Made by a program: the position numbers and the translations under genes | Notes under the pieces: model-generated | Told to the model about the DNA's origin: nothing | The model's database searches: none | What the model saw: only the letters and a program-made list of their open reading frames with translations | Part shown: piece by piece, positions 8,571 to 16,209 of the stretch | How positions within the stretch are numbered: position 1 is the first letter of the stretch | Layout of the letters: each line of letters begins with the position of its first letter | Assembly (NCBI GenBank): GCA_021811865.1 | Contig: JAKAQB010000048.1 | Location: forward strand, 1 to 29,578 | Length of the DNA: 29,578 nucleotides | Direction: 5' to 3' | Source of the DNA: Actinomycetes bacterium | GTDB lineage: Bacteria; Actinomycetota; Acidimicrobiia; Acidimicrobiales; Palsa-688

Positions 8571-9176
8571 ATGGACGAGAAGACCGCCGCGATGGCCTCA
8601 GGAGTCGGCGACCGGGTGAGACAGGAGCGCCAGTCACGGCGCTGGACGCTCGATCAGCTGGCGGAGGCGGCCGGGGTGAGCCGCCGGATGCTGGTCAAGG
8701 TCGAGCAAGGTGCAGCGAACCCGAGCATCGGAACCCTCCTTCGGCTCAGCGACGCCCTCGGGGTGGGACTGCCGGCTCTCATCGCGGGGGCGCGTCCCAA
8801 GCCTGTAAAGGTGACCCGTAGCGGGGAGGGTGCCCAACTCTGGAGCAGCGCGGCTGGAGGTTGTGGCGAGTTGGTCGCCGGCACGGAACGGCCCGATGTG
8901 GTCGAACTGTGGGACTGGACGCTCGGTCCTGGAGATCGGCACGGAAGCGAAGCCCACTCGGCGGGGACCAAGGAGTTGCTGCAGGTCCACCAGGGCACGA
9001 TCTCGGTCGAGGTCGAAGACCAGTCGGTGACCCTGTGCGCCGGTGACGCGCTCGCATTCCCCGGCGACGTAGCCCATGCGTATGCCAATTCCAAGAAGCG
9101 AGCGGCGAGGTTCTCGCTTGCCGTCTTCCAGCCGGGTGTCGCACCGAGATCTCACTCAGAGGCGCTCGATGGTTGA
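8571..9176 (+). CDS. XRE-family regulator with C-terminal cupin domain
   Basis: This 201-residue transcription factor has an XRE helix-turn-helix in about residues 10-68, with the motif WTLDQLAEAAGVSRRML and a VEQGAANPSIGTLLRLSDAL recognition/dimer region. A cupin domain follows in about residues 100-185 (HSAGTKELLQVHQGTISVEV, then AGDALAFPGDVAHAY). In this family the cupin binds a small ligand and modulates DNA binding by the N-terminal domain. I chose the ATG at 8571 over the in-frame ATG at 8550 because the -10-like box lies directly before it. The stop overlaps the next start by eight bases (9169-9176), so the B3/4 protein is translated with it and is probably its target or functional partner. 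Confidence 0.9.
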   Translation: MDEKTAAMASGVGDRVRQERQSRRWTLDQLAEAAGVSRRMLVKVEQGAANPSIGTLLRLSDALGVGLPALIAGARPKPVKVTRSGEGAQLWSSAAGGCGELVAGTERPDVVELWDWTLGPGDRHGSEAHSAGTKELLQVHQGTISVEVEDQSVTLCAGDALAFPGDVAHAYANSKKRAARFSLAVFQPGVAPRSHSEALDG

Positions 9177-9909
9177 TCCAACCGTGCTGGAATCCTTCCT
9201 CGCCACAGCTCATGTCGATACTGCTGTGTTCGAGCTGCGGCCCGACTACCGCGCGTTGCTGCTTGCCGTCGACGGGATCATCTCTGGCCCGAGCGACCAG
9301 GCGAGCGACGCGCTCTTGCGCTCAGCTGAAGAGGCGGCCAGTGAGGTGCTCGGTGACCGCCCGCCAGAAGCGCTTCCCCATGTAGCCGAATGGCGCGCCG
9401 CCTATCGGGCCTTCGGTTCCAAACCGCAGCGGACGCGGAACAGCCTGGAGGCGCTCTTGCGTCGCGTGCCGCGAGGACTACCGCGTGTGAACAGGATCAC
9501 CGACGTCTACAACGCGGTCTCTGTCGCTCACCTTCTGCCGCTCGGCGGGGAGGACCTGAGCTGCTACGTCGGAGCCCCGCGCTTGGTCCGTGCGAGCGGC
9601 CGGGAGTCCTTCGACACCGTGGCGGACGGCGCAGCGGTGGCCGACTACCCGGAATCCGGTGAGGTCGTGTGGTGTGACGACGCCGGGGTCACCTGCAGGC
9701 GCTGGAACTGGCGCCAAGCACAGCGCACTCGGCTTCGCGAGAGCACCACGACGGCACTGTTCATTCTCGATGCACTCGATCCGGTGAGCGACGAGGCGCT
9801 CGCCGGTGCAGCCGACGAGCTGGTGGTCCACCTCCAAGAGCGCGGCCCCGACGTTCGAGCGGTCCGTCGCTTGATCAGCGGGAGCCGGCCGACTGACGAA
9901 GGAGACTGA
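9169..9909 (+). CDS. B3/4 domain protein (free-standing PheRS beta-type editing/tRNA-binding domain)
   Basis: This 246-residue protein matches the free-standing B3/4 family, related to the editing domain of phenylalanyl-tRNA synthetase beta. Supporting segments are EWRAAYRAFGSKPQRTRNSL, LLRRVPRGLPRVNRITDVYN followed by AVSVAHLLPLGGEDL, and the later VWCDDAGVTCRRWNWRQ. Members are thought to act on mischarged tRNA or related amino-acid compounds, but most are uncharacterised. The start at 9169 lies inside the stop of the XRE-cupin gene (ATGGTTGA), indicating coupling. XRE-cupin plus B3/4 is a recurrent bacterial pair as I recall it, so the regulator probably senses a metabolite linked to B3/4 function. 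Confidence 0.88.
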   Translation: MVDPTVLESFLATAHVDTAVFELRPDYRALLLAVDGIISGPSDQASDALLRSAEEAASEVLGDRPPEALPHVAEWRAAYRAFGSKPQRTRNSLEALLRRVPRGLPRVNRITDVYNAVSVAHLLPLGGEDLSCYVGAPRLVRASGRESFDTVADGAAVADYPESGEVVWCDDAGVTCRRWNWRQAQRTRLRESTTTALFILDALDPVSDEALAGAADELVVHLQERGPDVRAVRRLISGSRPTDEGD

Positions 9910-9910
9910 C

Positions 9911-10045
9911 ATGCTCGCATCCCTGGGAGCCGTGCTCGACGACGCCGAGTGGCAGGACTGGCTGGCGTCTCACGAGCGCTGGGGGGTGCTCGCGGTGAAC
10001 AACATCGAATCTGCCCACCCCCCGATCGCGCGCCCCCGTTCGTGA
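9911..10045 (+). pseudogene. Truncated third gene of the XRE/B3-4 operon
   Basis: An ATG follows the B3/4 stop by one base and is preceded by a strong GAAGGAG site, so a real gene begins here. It encodes only 44 residues, opening MLASLGAVLDDAEWQDWL and continuing ASHERWGVLAVNN before a low-complexity end and a TGA. The reading is protein-like to about residue 32 (near 10006) and then meets the end of a decayed gene on the opposite strand, so the rest of the gene was probably lost by rearrangement. I cannot name the family. Confidence 0.5.
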
Positions 10046-10065
10046 CCCTCTCCGTCGTCCGACCA

Positions 10066-10320
10066 TTCCATCGGGTTCACGATGTCCATCCCGGCGATCC
10101 CCTCTTGATGCTCGGCGACTGCCCCTCGAACGGCCTGACAGGGGAGCGCCATGACCACCACCGCGCCGGTCACGCTCCGGCTTGACGACGCCAGCTTGCC
10201 GAGCTCCTCAGCGAGGGTGCGGGAGTCCTCGGGGTTCTGGTCGACCAGCTCGACCTCGTAGCCTCCGGCGACGAGCCGGGTGCCGGTCCCGCGGCCCGTA
10301 TCGCCGGCTCCGTTCCCATG
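10066..10320 (-). pseudogene. Remnant of an NAD(P)-binding F420:NADP-reductase-like protein
   Basis: The minus-strand frame contains a dinucleotide-binding glycine motif, GAGDTGRGTGTRLVAGGYEV, followed by ELVDQNPEDSRTLAEELG and VVVMALPCQAVRGAVAEH, in the order found in NADPH-dependent F420 reductase-like proteins. Relative to that family the segment between the second strand and VVVMALP is shortened, the N-terminal strand before the glycine motif is not recognisable, and the catalytic half after IVNPMEW is absent. A frame of 142 codons stays open (9970-10398), but its ends do not resemble the family. I read it as a pseudogene; a short novel protein is less likely. Confidence 0.6.
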
Positions 10321-10635
10321 GAACGGGTACCCAGCTTCGATGGACGAACTCCAGCTTTCGGGCGTCAAAGAAGCGTGGAGGACCAATGAGGTGGTCAAGC
10401 GACGGCGAGCTTCTCGGCCTCGCCATAGCGCTGCTGCTGATCCCGGGGTCCGGGTACCACGGCCGCTCCGGCCCGGCGGTGGCGCGGCCGTGGAGATCGT
10501 CGGGGGCGGTGACGACCCACATGGTCACGGATGCCGTCGGGGGCCGACGGGGTCAGCTCAAGCCCGGCTTGCGCGGCAGATGCGCTCCAGGAGCTCATGG
10601 CTGCGTGCGGGCCCGTCGCCAACGGTGATGGGCAT
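10321..10635. other. Gap with no recognisable gene
   Basis: This stretch lies between the decayed dinucleotide-binding protein and the cupin gene. Open frames on both strands overlap each other and none shows a conserved motif. It is probably further debris from the same rearrangement that truncated the gene at 9911. Confidence 0.35.
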
Positions 10636-11034
10636 CTACTGACCATGCTTCTGGCGGGCATCGGCGTACTCGGCGTCGGTGACGTGGTCGCCCCAACGCG
10701 GTGCGCCCTCGGTGATGGACAGATGGGTCATGAAATCCACGTCTGTGGCGCCGTGCCAGTGCTCCTCACCATCGGGGGCGTAGACGACGTCGCCGGCACG
10801 CACTTCGACCGCGTCTTCGCCTCGGACCTGGACAAGGCCCTGCCCCTCGGTGACATAGAGGGTCTGGCCGCCGTCGTGGGAGTGCCAGGCGCTGCGCGCG
10901 CCCGGGGTGAAGCGCACGGCAGCCACGTTGAGTGGCGAGGCGGGCAGGCCGCGGGTGATCGGGTCCACCCACACGTCGCCGGTGAAAAGGTCGCCTGGCG
11001 CTTTGGCCGTCGGCGGTTTGGGAGAGATCTCCAT
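10636..11034 (-). CDS. Small cupin-domain protein
   Basis: This 132-residue single-domain cupin carries both cupin motifs: WHSHDGGQTLYVTEG (the HxH pair, with Gln where Glu is usual) and AGDVVYAPDGEEHWHG with the downstream His. These residues normally hold a divalent metal, so a metal-dependent oxygenase, isomerase or sensor role is possible, but small cupins of this type are mostly uncharacterised. It begins with a strong AAGGAGG site, is 20 bp from the aldo/keto reductase stop, and is the last gene of the minus-strand redox cluster. It probably works with the neighbouring reductases on a shared carbonyl or phenolic substrate; this is inference. Confidence 0.88.
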   Translation of the reverse strand: MEISPKPPTAKAPGDLFTGDVWVDPITRGLPASPLNVAAVRFTPGARSAWHSHDGGQTLYVTEGQGLVQVRGEDAVEVRAGDVVYAPDGEEHWHGATDVDFMTHLSITEGAPRWGDHVTDAEYADARQKHGQ

Positions 11035-11054
11035 CTTGCCTTCCTCCTTCGGGG

Positions 11055-12077
11055 TCAGCGCCGGCGGGCGGCGGGGTCGAGGGCGGGCGGGACCCAGCCG
11101 TCGTCGGCGGGGTTCACCGTGACGCCGGGGGCGATGACCCGGTCGACGGCATCGAGGAGGTCGTCGCCGAGGTGCACTTCCGTGGCGCCGAGTTGGGACT
11201 CCAGGTGCTCAATGGTGCGCGGGCCGATAATCGCCGAGGTGATGGCGGGGTGGCGGAGCACGAAGGCGATGGCGAGCTCGATCAGGCTCAGCCCGGCCTC
11301 CTCGGCCAGGTGGGCCAGGGCGTCGGCGGCGTCGAGCTTGCGTTGGTTCTCCGCCAGCGAGAGGTCGAAGCGATTGGCGAGGCGCTGGCGGGCGGGCGAC
11401 GCCGGCCCCGTCTGGCGGTCCTTGCGGTAGCGACCCGACAGCCAGCCGCCGGCGAGCGGGCTGTAGGACAGGACGCCGTAGCCGTAGCGGGCGAGCGTGG
11501 GCAGCGTGTCGCGTTCGATGCCACGGGTGAGGATCGAGTATGTGGGCTGCTCGGTCCACGGTCGCTCCAGGCCACGTCGCTCGGCGGTCCACTGGGCCTC
11601 GACGATGGCGGAGACCGGCCAGGTGGAGTGGCCGAAGTAGCGGATCTTCCCGGCTCGCACCAGGTCGCTGAGCGCGCCCAGGGTGACCTCCAAGTCGATT
11701 GCCGGGTCGTAGCGGTGGACCTGGTAGAGATCGATCCAGTCGGTGCCGAGCCGACGCAGGCTGTTCTCGACCTCGGCGACGATCCATCGGCGGCTGTTGC
11801 CCCGCCGGTTGGGGTCGTCGTCCATCGGAAAGTGGACCTTCGTGGCCACGGCGATGTCGTCGCGCCGGCCGGCGATGGCCTTGCCGACGATCTCTTCGGA
11901 CTCCCCCTGGGAGTAGACGTCGGCGGTATCGATGAAGTTGATACCGGCGTCGAGGGCGCGGTGGATGATGCGGATGGACTCTTCGTGGTCCTTGGTGCCC
12001 CACTCGCCGAACATCATGGCGCCGAGGCACAGGGCTGAGACGTGGACGCCGGTGCGTCCGAGGGGTCGAATCTCCAT
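11055..12077 (-). CDS. Aldo/keto reductase
   Basis: This 340-residue NADPH-dependent oxidoreductase has the (beta/alpha)8 family hallmarks. The catalytic tetrad is visible as Asp50 and Tyr55 (FIDTADVYSQGESEE), Lys80 (VATKVHF) and His121 (LYQVHRYD). The C-terminal part contains AIIGPRTIEHLESQLGA, which binds the cofactor phosphate in this family. The gene has a GAGAGGA site upstream and follows the alcohol dehydrogenase by 51 bp on the same strand. With the dehydrogenase and cupin it suggests turnover of a carbonyl compound or aldehyde stress response. The exact substrate is unknown. Confidence 0.95.
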   Translation of the reverse strand: MEIRPLGRTGVHVSALCLGAMMFGEWGTKDHEESIRIIHRALDAGINFIDTADVYSQGESEEIVGKAIAGRRDDIAVATKVHFPMDDDPNRRGNSRRWIVAEVENSLRRLGTDWIDLYQVHRYDPAIDLEVTLGALSDLVRAGKIRYFGHSTWPVSAIVEAQWTAERRGLERPWTEQPTYSILTRGIERDTLPTLARYGYGVLSYSPLAGGWLSGRYRKDRQTGPASPARQRLANRFDLSLAENQRKLDAADALAHLAEEAGLSLIELAIAFVLRHPAITSAIIGPRTIEHLESQLGATEVHLGDDLLDAVDRVIAPGVTVNPADDGWVPPALDPAARRR

Positions 12078-12128
12078 GGGTGGTTCCTCTCTCTATCTCG
12101 ATCAGACAGGTACCCGGCTGCTGGTAGG

Positions 12129-13163
12129 TCAGGGACGGACGAGAACCTTCAAGGCGCTGCGGTCCGCCATCGCCTGGTAGCCGGCGGGGATCTCCTCGAG
12201 TCCGACGGAGCGGTCGAAGACCCTCCCCGGTTCGATGCGACCGTCGAGGATGTCGGGCAGCAGCTCGTCGATGTACGCCCGGGCGGGGGCGACGCCGCCC
12301 GTGAGGGTCACGTTACGGAGGAACACGCCGAAGTCCATCGGTACCTTGTCGTATTGCGGTGCTCCGACCCGGCTCACCGTCCCTCCGTCGCGCACGACGG
12401 CGAACGCCGTCTCGATGGCCGCTTCGAGCCCGACGCACTCGAGGACGGTGTGGGTGCCGTCACCGCGGGTGAGCTCCCGGACCCGCTCGGCGCCCTCGTC
12501 GCCCCGCTCGGCCACGACCTCGGTGGCGCCGAAGGCGGCGCCCACGTCGATGCGGTCGGTGTGGTGGCCCATCAGGATGATCCGCTCGGCGCCGAGCCGT
12601 TTGGCTGACATCACTGCCGAGAGGCCGACAGCCCCGTCGCCGATCACCGTGACGGTGGTGCGCTCGTTCACCCCGGCACTGCGGGCGCAGTGGTAGCCGG
12701 TCGGGAAGACGTCCGAGAGGCTGAGCAGCGACGGTAGGAGGGCGGAGTCGACGCCGACGGGCAGCTTGACCAAGGTTCCCCGGGCCTGGGGGACCCGCAC
12801 GGCCTCTCCCTGGCCGCCGTCGATCCCGTCGCGGCCCCACAGCCCGCCGTGGCGGCAAGAGGTCTGCAGGCCCTCTCGGCAGAAGTCGCACGTGCCATCG
12901 GACCAGACGAAGGGAGCGACGACCAGGTCCCCGGCCTCGAAGCCCTCGACCTGTGCGCCGAGGTCTTCGACGACGCCGAGGAATTCGTGGCCGATGCGCT
13001 CGCCCTGCTCGGAGGCTGGCATGGATCGATACGGCCATAGGTCGCTGCCGCAGATGCACGCGGCGACGACCCGCACGAGGGCGTCGGTCGGCTCGATGAT
13101 CCTCGCGTCAGGGACGGTCTCGACACGGACGTCGCCAGCGCCGTGGATGACGGTTGCTCGCAT
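12129..13163 (-). CDS. Zinc-dependent alcohol dehydrogenase (MDR family)
   Basis: This 344-residue medium-chain dehydrogenase has catalytic zinc ligands in ACICGSD (Cys38) and GHE (His59, Glu60) and a Rossmann motif, VIGDGAVGLSAV (about 174-185). The structural-zinc lobe reads SDGTCDFCREGLQTSC, with Cys92, Cys95 and Cys103 but Asp89 in place of the first cysteine; this variant occurs in formaldehyde-dehydrogenase-like MDR members, so it may not mean loss of zinc. It would oxidise an alcohol or reduce an aldehyde with NAD(P). It follows the MmyB-type regulator by 81 bp on the same strand, with an AAAGGA site, and is probably controlled by it. Confidence 0.93.
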   Translation of the reverse strand: MRATVIHGAGDVRVETVPDARIIEPTDALVRVVAACICGSDLWPYRSMPASEQGERIGHEFLGVVEDLGAQVEGFEAGDLVVAPFVWSDGTCDFCREGLQTSCRHGGLWGRDGIDGGQGEAVRVPQARGTLVKLPVGVDSALLPSLLSLSDVFPTGYHCARSAGVNERTTVTVIGDGAVGLSAVMSAKRLGAERIILMGHHTDRIDVGAAFGATEVVAERGDEGAERVRELTRGDGTHTVLECVGLEAAIETAFAVVRDGGTVSRVGAPQYDKVPMDFGVFLRNVTLTGGVAPARAYIDELLPDILDGRIEPGRVFDRSVGLEEIPAGYQAMADRSALKVLVRP

Positions 13164-13244
13164 CTATCAGTTCCTTTCCGGGTGGTTCTGGACGCGCCGG
13201 CGCAAGCCCCTGAGGGGGTGGTGAATACCCGGCGGCGGGCTCGG

Positions 13245-14132
13245 TTAGCGCTCTGGAGGCTCGGTAGGGACCGGCGCTCGGAGGTCTTGGCGTTCGCGGT
13301 CGAGGGTGGCGGCCCAGGTGGCCAGCAGGTCGAGTGCCTCTTGTGAGGGCGAGTTCGGCTCGGCGACGAGCATCGTCAGGTCCTCGTCGGGCAGCTCCAT
13401 CGCCTCGAACGACAGGTCCAGATCGCCGACCACGGGGTGTCGCAGCTGCTTTCTCCCAGTGCGATGGAAACGTACGTCATGGGCGGCCCACCTGGTCCGG
13501 AACGTCTCGCTGCGGGTCGACAGCTCGCCTATGAGGTCTGTGAGCGCCTTGTCGTAGGGGTCGCGGCCCGCCTCGGAGCGAAGCATGGCGACGATGTCAT
13601 CGGCAGCGCGCTCCCAGTTGACGAAGAACTCCTTCGACCGGGGGTTCAAGAACACGTAGCGGGCATTGTTCGGTGGGCTGATCGGGTCCGACAGCAACTC
13701 CGAGTACAACGCGTAGCCGAGCCGATTGGCAGCGAGAAGGTCGTGACGGGCGTTGCGCACCCAGGCCGGCGCGGCCACCACGTCGAGTATGCGCTGCACG
13801 CTCGGTCGCACCCGTCGCCCGCCCGTGCGCCGGCGGGCGGCGGGGCCGGCGTTCGCCGTCCGCGCCATATCGAACAGGTGGGTCCGCTCTGCCTCGTCGA
13901 GCTGCAGAGCGCGGGCCAGAGCGTCGAGGACCTGTTCGGACACCCCGCGCAGGTTGCCGCGCTCCAAGCGGATGTAGTAGTCCACGCTCACCCCGGCTAC
14001 GAGCGCCACTTCCTCCCGGCGGAGGCCCTTCACGCGGCGGCTCCGACCAGAGACCGGAATGGCGGCCTGCTGCGGCGTGAGCCGAGCCCTGCGCGAAGTC
14101 AGGAACTCATTGGCCTCGCTGCGGCTGTCCAT
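13245..14132 (-). CDS. XRE/MmyB-type transcriptional regulator
   Basis: This 295-residue protein has an N-terminal helix-turn-helix (VKGLRREEVALVAGVSVDYY, then IRLERG, about residues 34-60) and a C-terminal MmyB-like ligand-binding domain, seen in HDLLAANRLGYALYSELLSD, FLNPRSKEFFVNWE and the late segment HPVVGDLDLSFEAMELP. Such regulators are typical of actinobacteria, usually sit next to oxidoreductase genes and are thought to bind a hydrophobic or fatty-acid-like ligand. Here it is the first gene of the dehydrogenase/aldo-keto reductase/cupin cluster on the same strand. A perfect 11-bp inverted repeat lies 32-69 bp upstream of its start and is a good candidate operator. Confidence 0.93.
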   Translation of the reverse strand: MDSRSEANEFLTSRRARLTPQQAAIPVSGRSRRVKGLRREEVALVAGVSVDYYIRLERGNLRGVSEQVLDALARALQLDEAERTHLFDMARTANAGPAARRRTGGRRVRPSVQRILDVVAAPAWVRNARHDLLAANRLGYALYSELLSDPISPPNNARYVFLNPRSKEFFVNWERAADDIVAMLRSEAGRDPYDKALTDLIGELSTRSETFRTRWAAHDVRFHRTGRKQLRHPVVGDLDLSFEAMELPDEDLTMLVAEPNSPSQEALDLLATWAATLDRERQDLRAPVPTEPPER

Positions 14133-14163
14133 GCGTCCACCCTACGGGCGCATCCCGCGACCA

Positions 14164-14201
14164 GGGAGGGCCTGTCATTACCTGTCTCACCAGGCCCTCC
14201 C
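14164..14201. promoter_or_regulatory. Perfect 11-bp inverted repeat upstream of the MmyB-type regulator
   Basis: GGGAGGGCCTG (14164-14174) and CAGGCCCTCCC (14191-14201) are exact reverse complements with a 16-base spacer that contains TACCTGTCT. The element lies just upstream of the regulator start (14132) and about 270 bp downstream of the arsM-like stop. An operator for the regulator is more likely than a terminator because no T-run follows. The rest of the 14133-14466 gap shows no recognisable gene. Confidence 0.55.
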
Positions 14202-14466
14202 GCCGCGGCGCTACGTCGATCTCTTCGGGATCTCGACTGTCCGGCTCCTGTGGCCTCTACCTCCTCGGAGCGACCCGCCACCTCTTCGAAGTGGGCGAGG
14301 CTGGGGTTGGCGTCGAGGGCACGGCGCTGCACGTCCTTGCGGACCGGCTCCTGTGCCGCTGGTCGCAACCCACGCTCGGTGTCGATGCCGGGCAGATTCG
14401 GAGACCGCCGGAGGCACCGGTGCACCGTGGAAGCCAGAGGTCACCTAAAGGTCCGGCTCGGCCCGG

Positions 14467-15201
14467 TCAGGGTCGGCGGGCTCGGATGATCGCCGATCCG
14501 GCATGCGCGTGGACGCGGTGGGTCTCGACGATTTCGACGTCGACGAACCCAGCGTCTTGGAGAAACGTCGAGTACTCCTCGCGGGTCAGCGCTCCGGCAA
14601 TGCAGCCGGTCCAGCGTGCCATGTCCTGTTTGGTGGCCTCGTCCATGCCAGGGTCGGCGATGACGTCGCTCACGGCGAACCGGCCGTCCGGACGCAGGAC
14701 GCGTGCCGCCTCGCCGATGACGGCCGACTTGTCCGTGGACAGGTTGATGACACAGTTCGAGATGACGACGTCGACCGACGCGTCGGGGAGGGGGATGTCC
14801 TCGATCTGGCCCTGTAGGAACTCCACGTTCGACAGCCCGGCCTCAGCGGCGTTGCGGCGGGCAAGCTCGAGCATCTCATCGGTCATGTCGAGTCCGTAGG
14901 CCTTACCGCTCGGGCCGACTCGGCGAGCGGAGAGGATGACATCGATCCCTCCTCCAGAACCGAGGTCGAGGACGATCTCGCCGGGGTGCAGCTCGGCCAC
15001 CGCCGTCGGGTTGCCACACCCGAGGGAGGCATAGGCCGCGGCATCGGGAACGTCGCCCAGCTCCTGGGCGCCATAGAGCGAGGGGCCGAAGGTGGAAGCC
15101 TCCCGTTCGTCCCGAGCGCAACAGGACAGCCCCTGGCTTGCGGTGACCGCCACCTCGGCATAGCGGCGGCGGACGGACTCTCTTGTCTGGTCCTTGTTCA
15201 T
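14467..15201 (-). CDS. arsM: Arsenite S-adenosylmethionine methyltransferase
   Basis: This 244-residue class I methyltransferase has the SAM motif [14 protein letters not shown] (77-90) and the cysteines used by ArsM to bind As(III): a Cys27-Cys28 pair, Cys62 (SLGCGNP), Cys150 (ISNCVINL) and Cys200 (TGCIAGAL). The 50-residue spacing between the last two matches the well-studied algal enzyme (Cys174/Cys224). It would methylate arsenite to less harmful or volatile forms in the cytoplasm. GGAGG lies five bases before the ATG. No arsR, arsB or acr3 gene is adjacent, so it stands alone here. An AT-rich dyad at 15226-15245 could be its operator. Confidence 0.93.
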   Translation of the reverse strand: MNKDQTRESVRRRYAEVAVTASQGLSCCARDEREASTFGPSLYGAQELGDVPDAAAYASLGCGNPTAVAELHPGEIVLDLGSGGGIDVILSARRVGPSGKAYGLDMTDEMLELARRNAAEAGLSNVEFLQGQIEDIPLPDASVDVVISNCVINLSTDKSAVIGEAARVLRPDGRFAVSDVIADPGMDEATKQDMARWTGCIAGALTREEYSTFLQDAGFVDVEIVETHRVHAHAGSAIIRARRP

Positions 15202-15225
15202 AGGTGCCTCCGTTGGGACGGTGTC

Positions 15226-15245
15226 ATATTCACTGTTGTCAATAT
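15226..15245 (-). promoter_or_regulatory. AT-rich dyad upstream of arsM
   Basis: ATATTCAC (15226-15233) and GTCAATAT (15238-15245) form an imperfect inverted repeat (7 of 8 positions) around TGTT, 25-44 bp upstream of the arsM start. On the minus strand the dyad includes TTGACA (15237-15242). An ArsR/SmtB-type repressor site is plausible in form, but no such repressor is encoded nearby and no well-spaced -10 box is clear. Confidence 0.4.
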
Positions 15246-15597
15246 ATAGGCCGAATCAAGCCTCTTACCAGGAACCTCCGCGATCTCGCAGAGCCAGTGC
15301 CCGCCGAGGGAACCCGACAAGGTGAACAGGGCGATCTTCGCTCGTTGCTACCTCGAGGAGGACCGATCGCGTCACCGCTCCCGACGAGCTCGTCGCGCTC
15401 AGCGACGGCGACGACGGCGTGACCGGTCTCAGGCAAGAGTGCGCAAGCCGAGGTGAGAGCTGCTCGTCTGCGAGCGCCCTCACCCACCGAGAGCCTTCTC
15501 ACCGTCGGCGGCCGGCGGCACGACCCCGTTCGGCCGCCAGCTCGTTGCCATCGATCTGGGTGGGCACCGTCGAACCGCCTCCAGGGTTCGACAGACC
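15246..15597. other. Gap upstream of the MarR/MFS pair
   Basis: This stretch lies between the divergent arsM and MarR genes. Frames on both strands are Arg/Ser-rich and none resembles a known protein. The right end leads into the MarR promoter. Confidence 0.4.
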
Positions 15598-15647
15598 TTG
15601 CGGCAGCTCCGCGAGATATGTACACTACGCAGTAGCTATCTCTGATA
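15598..15647 (+). promoter_or_regulatory. Promoter and dyads for the MarR/MFS operon
   Basis: TTGCGG (15598-15603) and TACACT (15621-15626) are separated by exactly 17 bases and form a plausible sigma-70-type promoter. Two small dyads with 3-base centres overlap and follow the -10 box: CTAC-GCA-GTAG (15625-15635) and TATC-TCT-GATA (15637-15647). Their position over the expected start of transcription fits autorepression by the MarR protein. A 10-base word starting at 15645, ATATAGACAT, recurs before the second MarR gene. Confidence 0.5.
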
Positions 15648-15681
15648 TAGACATCGTAGCGCATCAGGCCGGAGGTGGTCG

Positions 15682-16209
15682 ATGACTGCGTGGAACGAAC
15701 GGGCCGCAAATTGCGATGGCCTGGCCGCGCTCGGGGATGCGACTGGGCCGTCCGTGCTGGCAGGGCGGCTGCGGGTGACGATGGTTCGGCTCGGCCGCCA
15801 GCTGCGTCGCCAGGACCCCTCAGGGATGAGCATCTCGCTGTACTCGGCGCTCGCCACGGTGGCGGCACGCGGTGAGCTGGCGATCGGTGAGCTTGGCGAT
15901 GCCGAGAGCCTTCCCTCGTCGGCGGCCACCCGGGCGGCCGACCGGCTGGAGGTGGAGGGTTTCGTCGAGCGGCGGAGAAACCCGAACGATCGGCGGGGAG
16001 TGAACGTGGCGATCACCCCGAAGGGACAGGAGTTCGTCGAAGAGCAGCGCCGGAAGGGGAATGCCTGGCTGGCGGATCGCCTTGCCCGTCTCAGCCGCGC
16101 CGAGCGGGCCACGCTAGCCGAGGCCCTTGGCGTGCTCGAGGCGCTGGTCGGCGACGCGGACGGTGTCGATGCGGAAGGCGATGTCTCACGCAGGGCCGTC
16201 ACGCGATGA
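15682..16209 (+). CDS. MarR-family transcriptional regulator of the adjacent MFS pump
   Basis: This 175-residue protein has the MarR winged helix-turn-helix. A recognition segment contains SLPSSAATRAADRLEVEGFV, and the wing RRRNPNDRRGVNVAITPKG (97-115) has the conserved DRR-x-V pattern. GGAGGTGG precedes the ATG by a few bases. The stop overlaps the MFS start (ATGA, 16206-16209), so both are co-translated; such pairs usually form a drug- or phenolic-responsive repressor and its exporter. The ligand is unknown. Confidence 0.92.
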   Translation: MTAWNERAANCDGLAALGDATGPSVLAGRLRVTMVRLGRQLRRQDPSGMSISLYSALATVAARGELAIGELGDAESLPSSAATRAADRLEVEGFVERRRNPNDRRGVNVAITPKGQEFVEEQRRKGNAWLADRLARLSRAERATLAEALGVLEALVGDADGVDAEGDVSRRAVTR

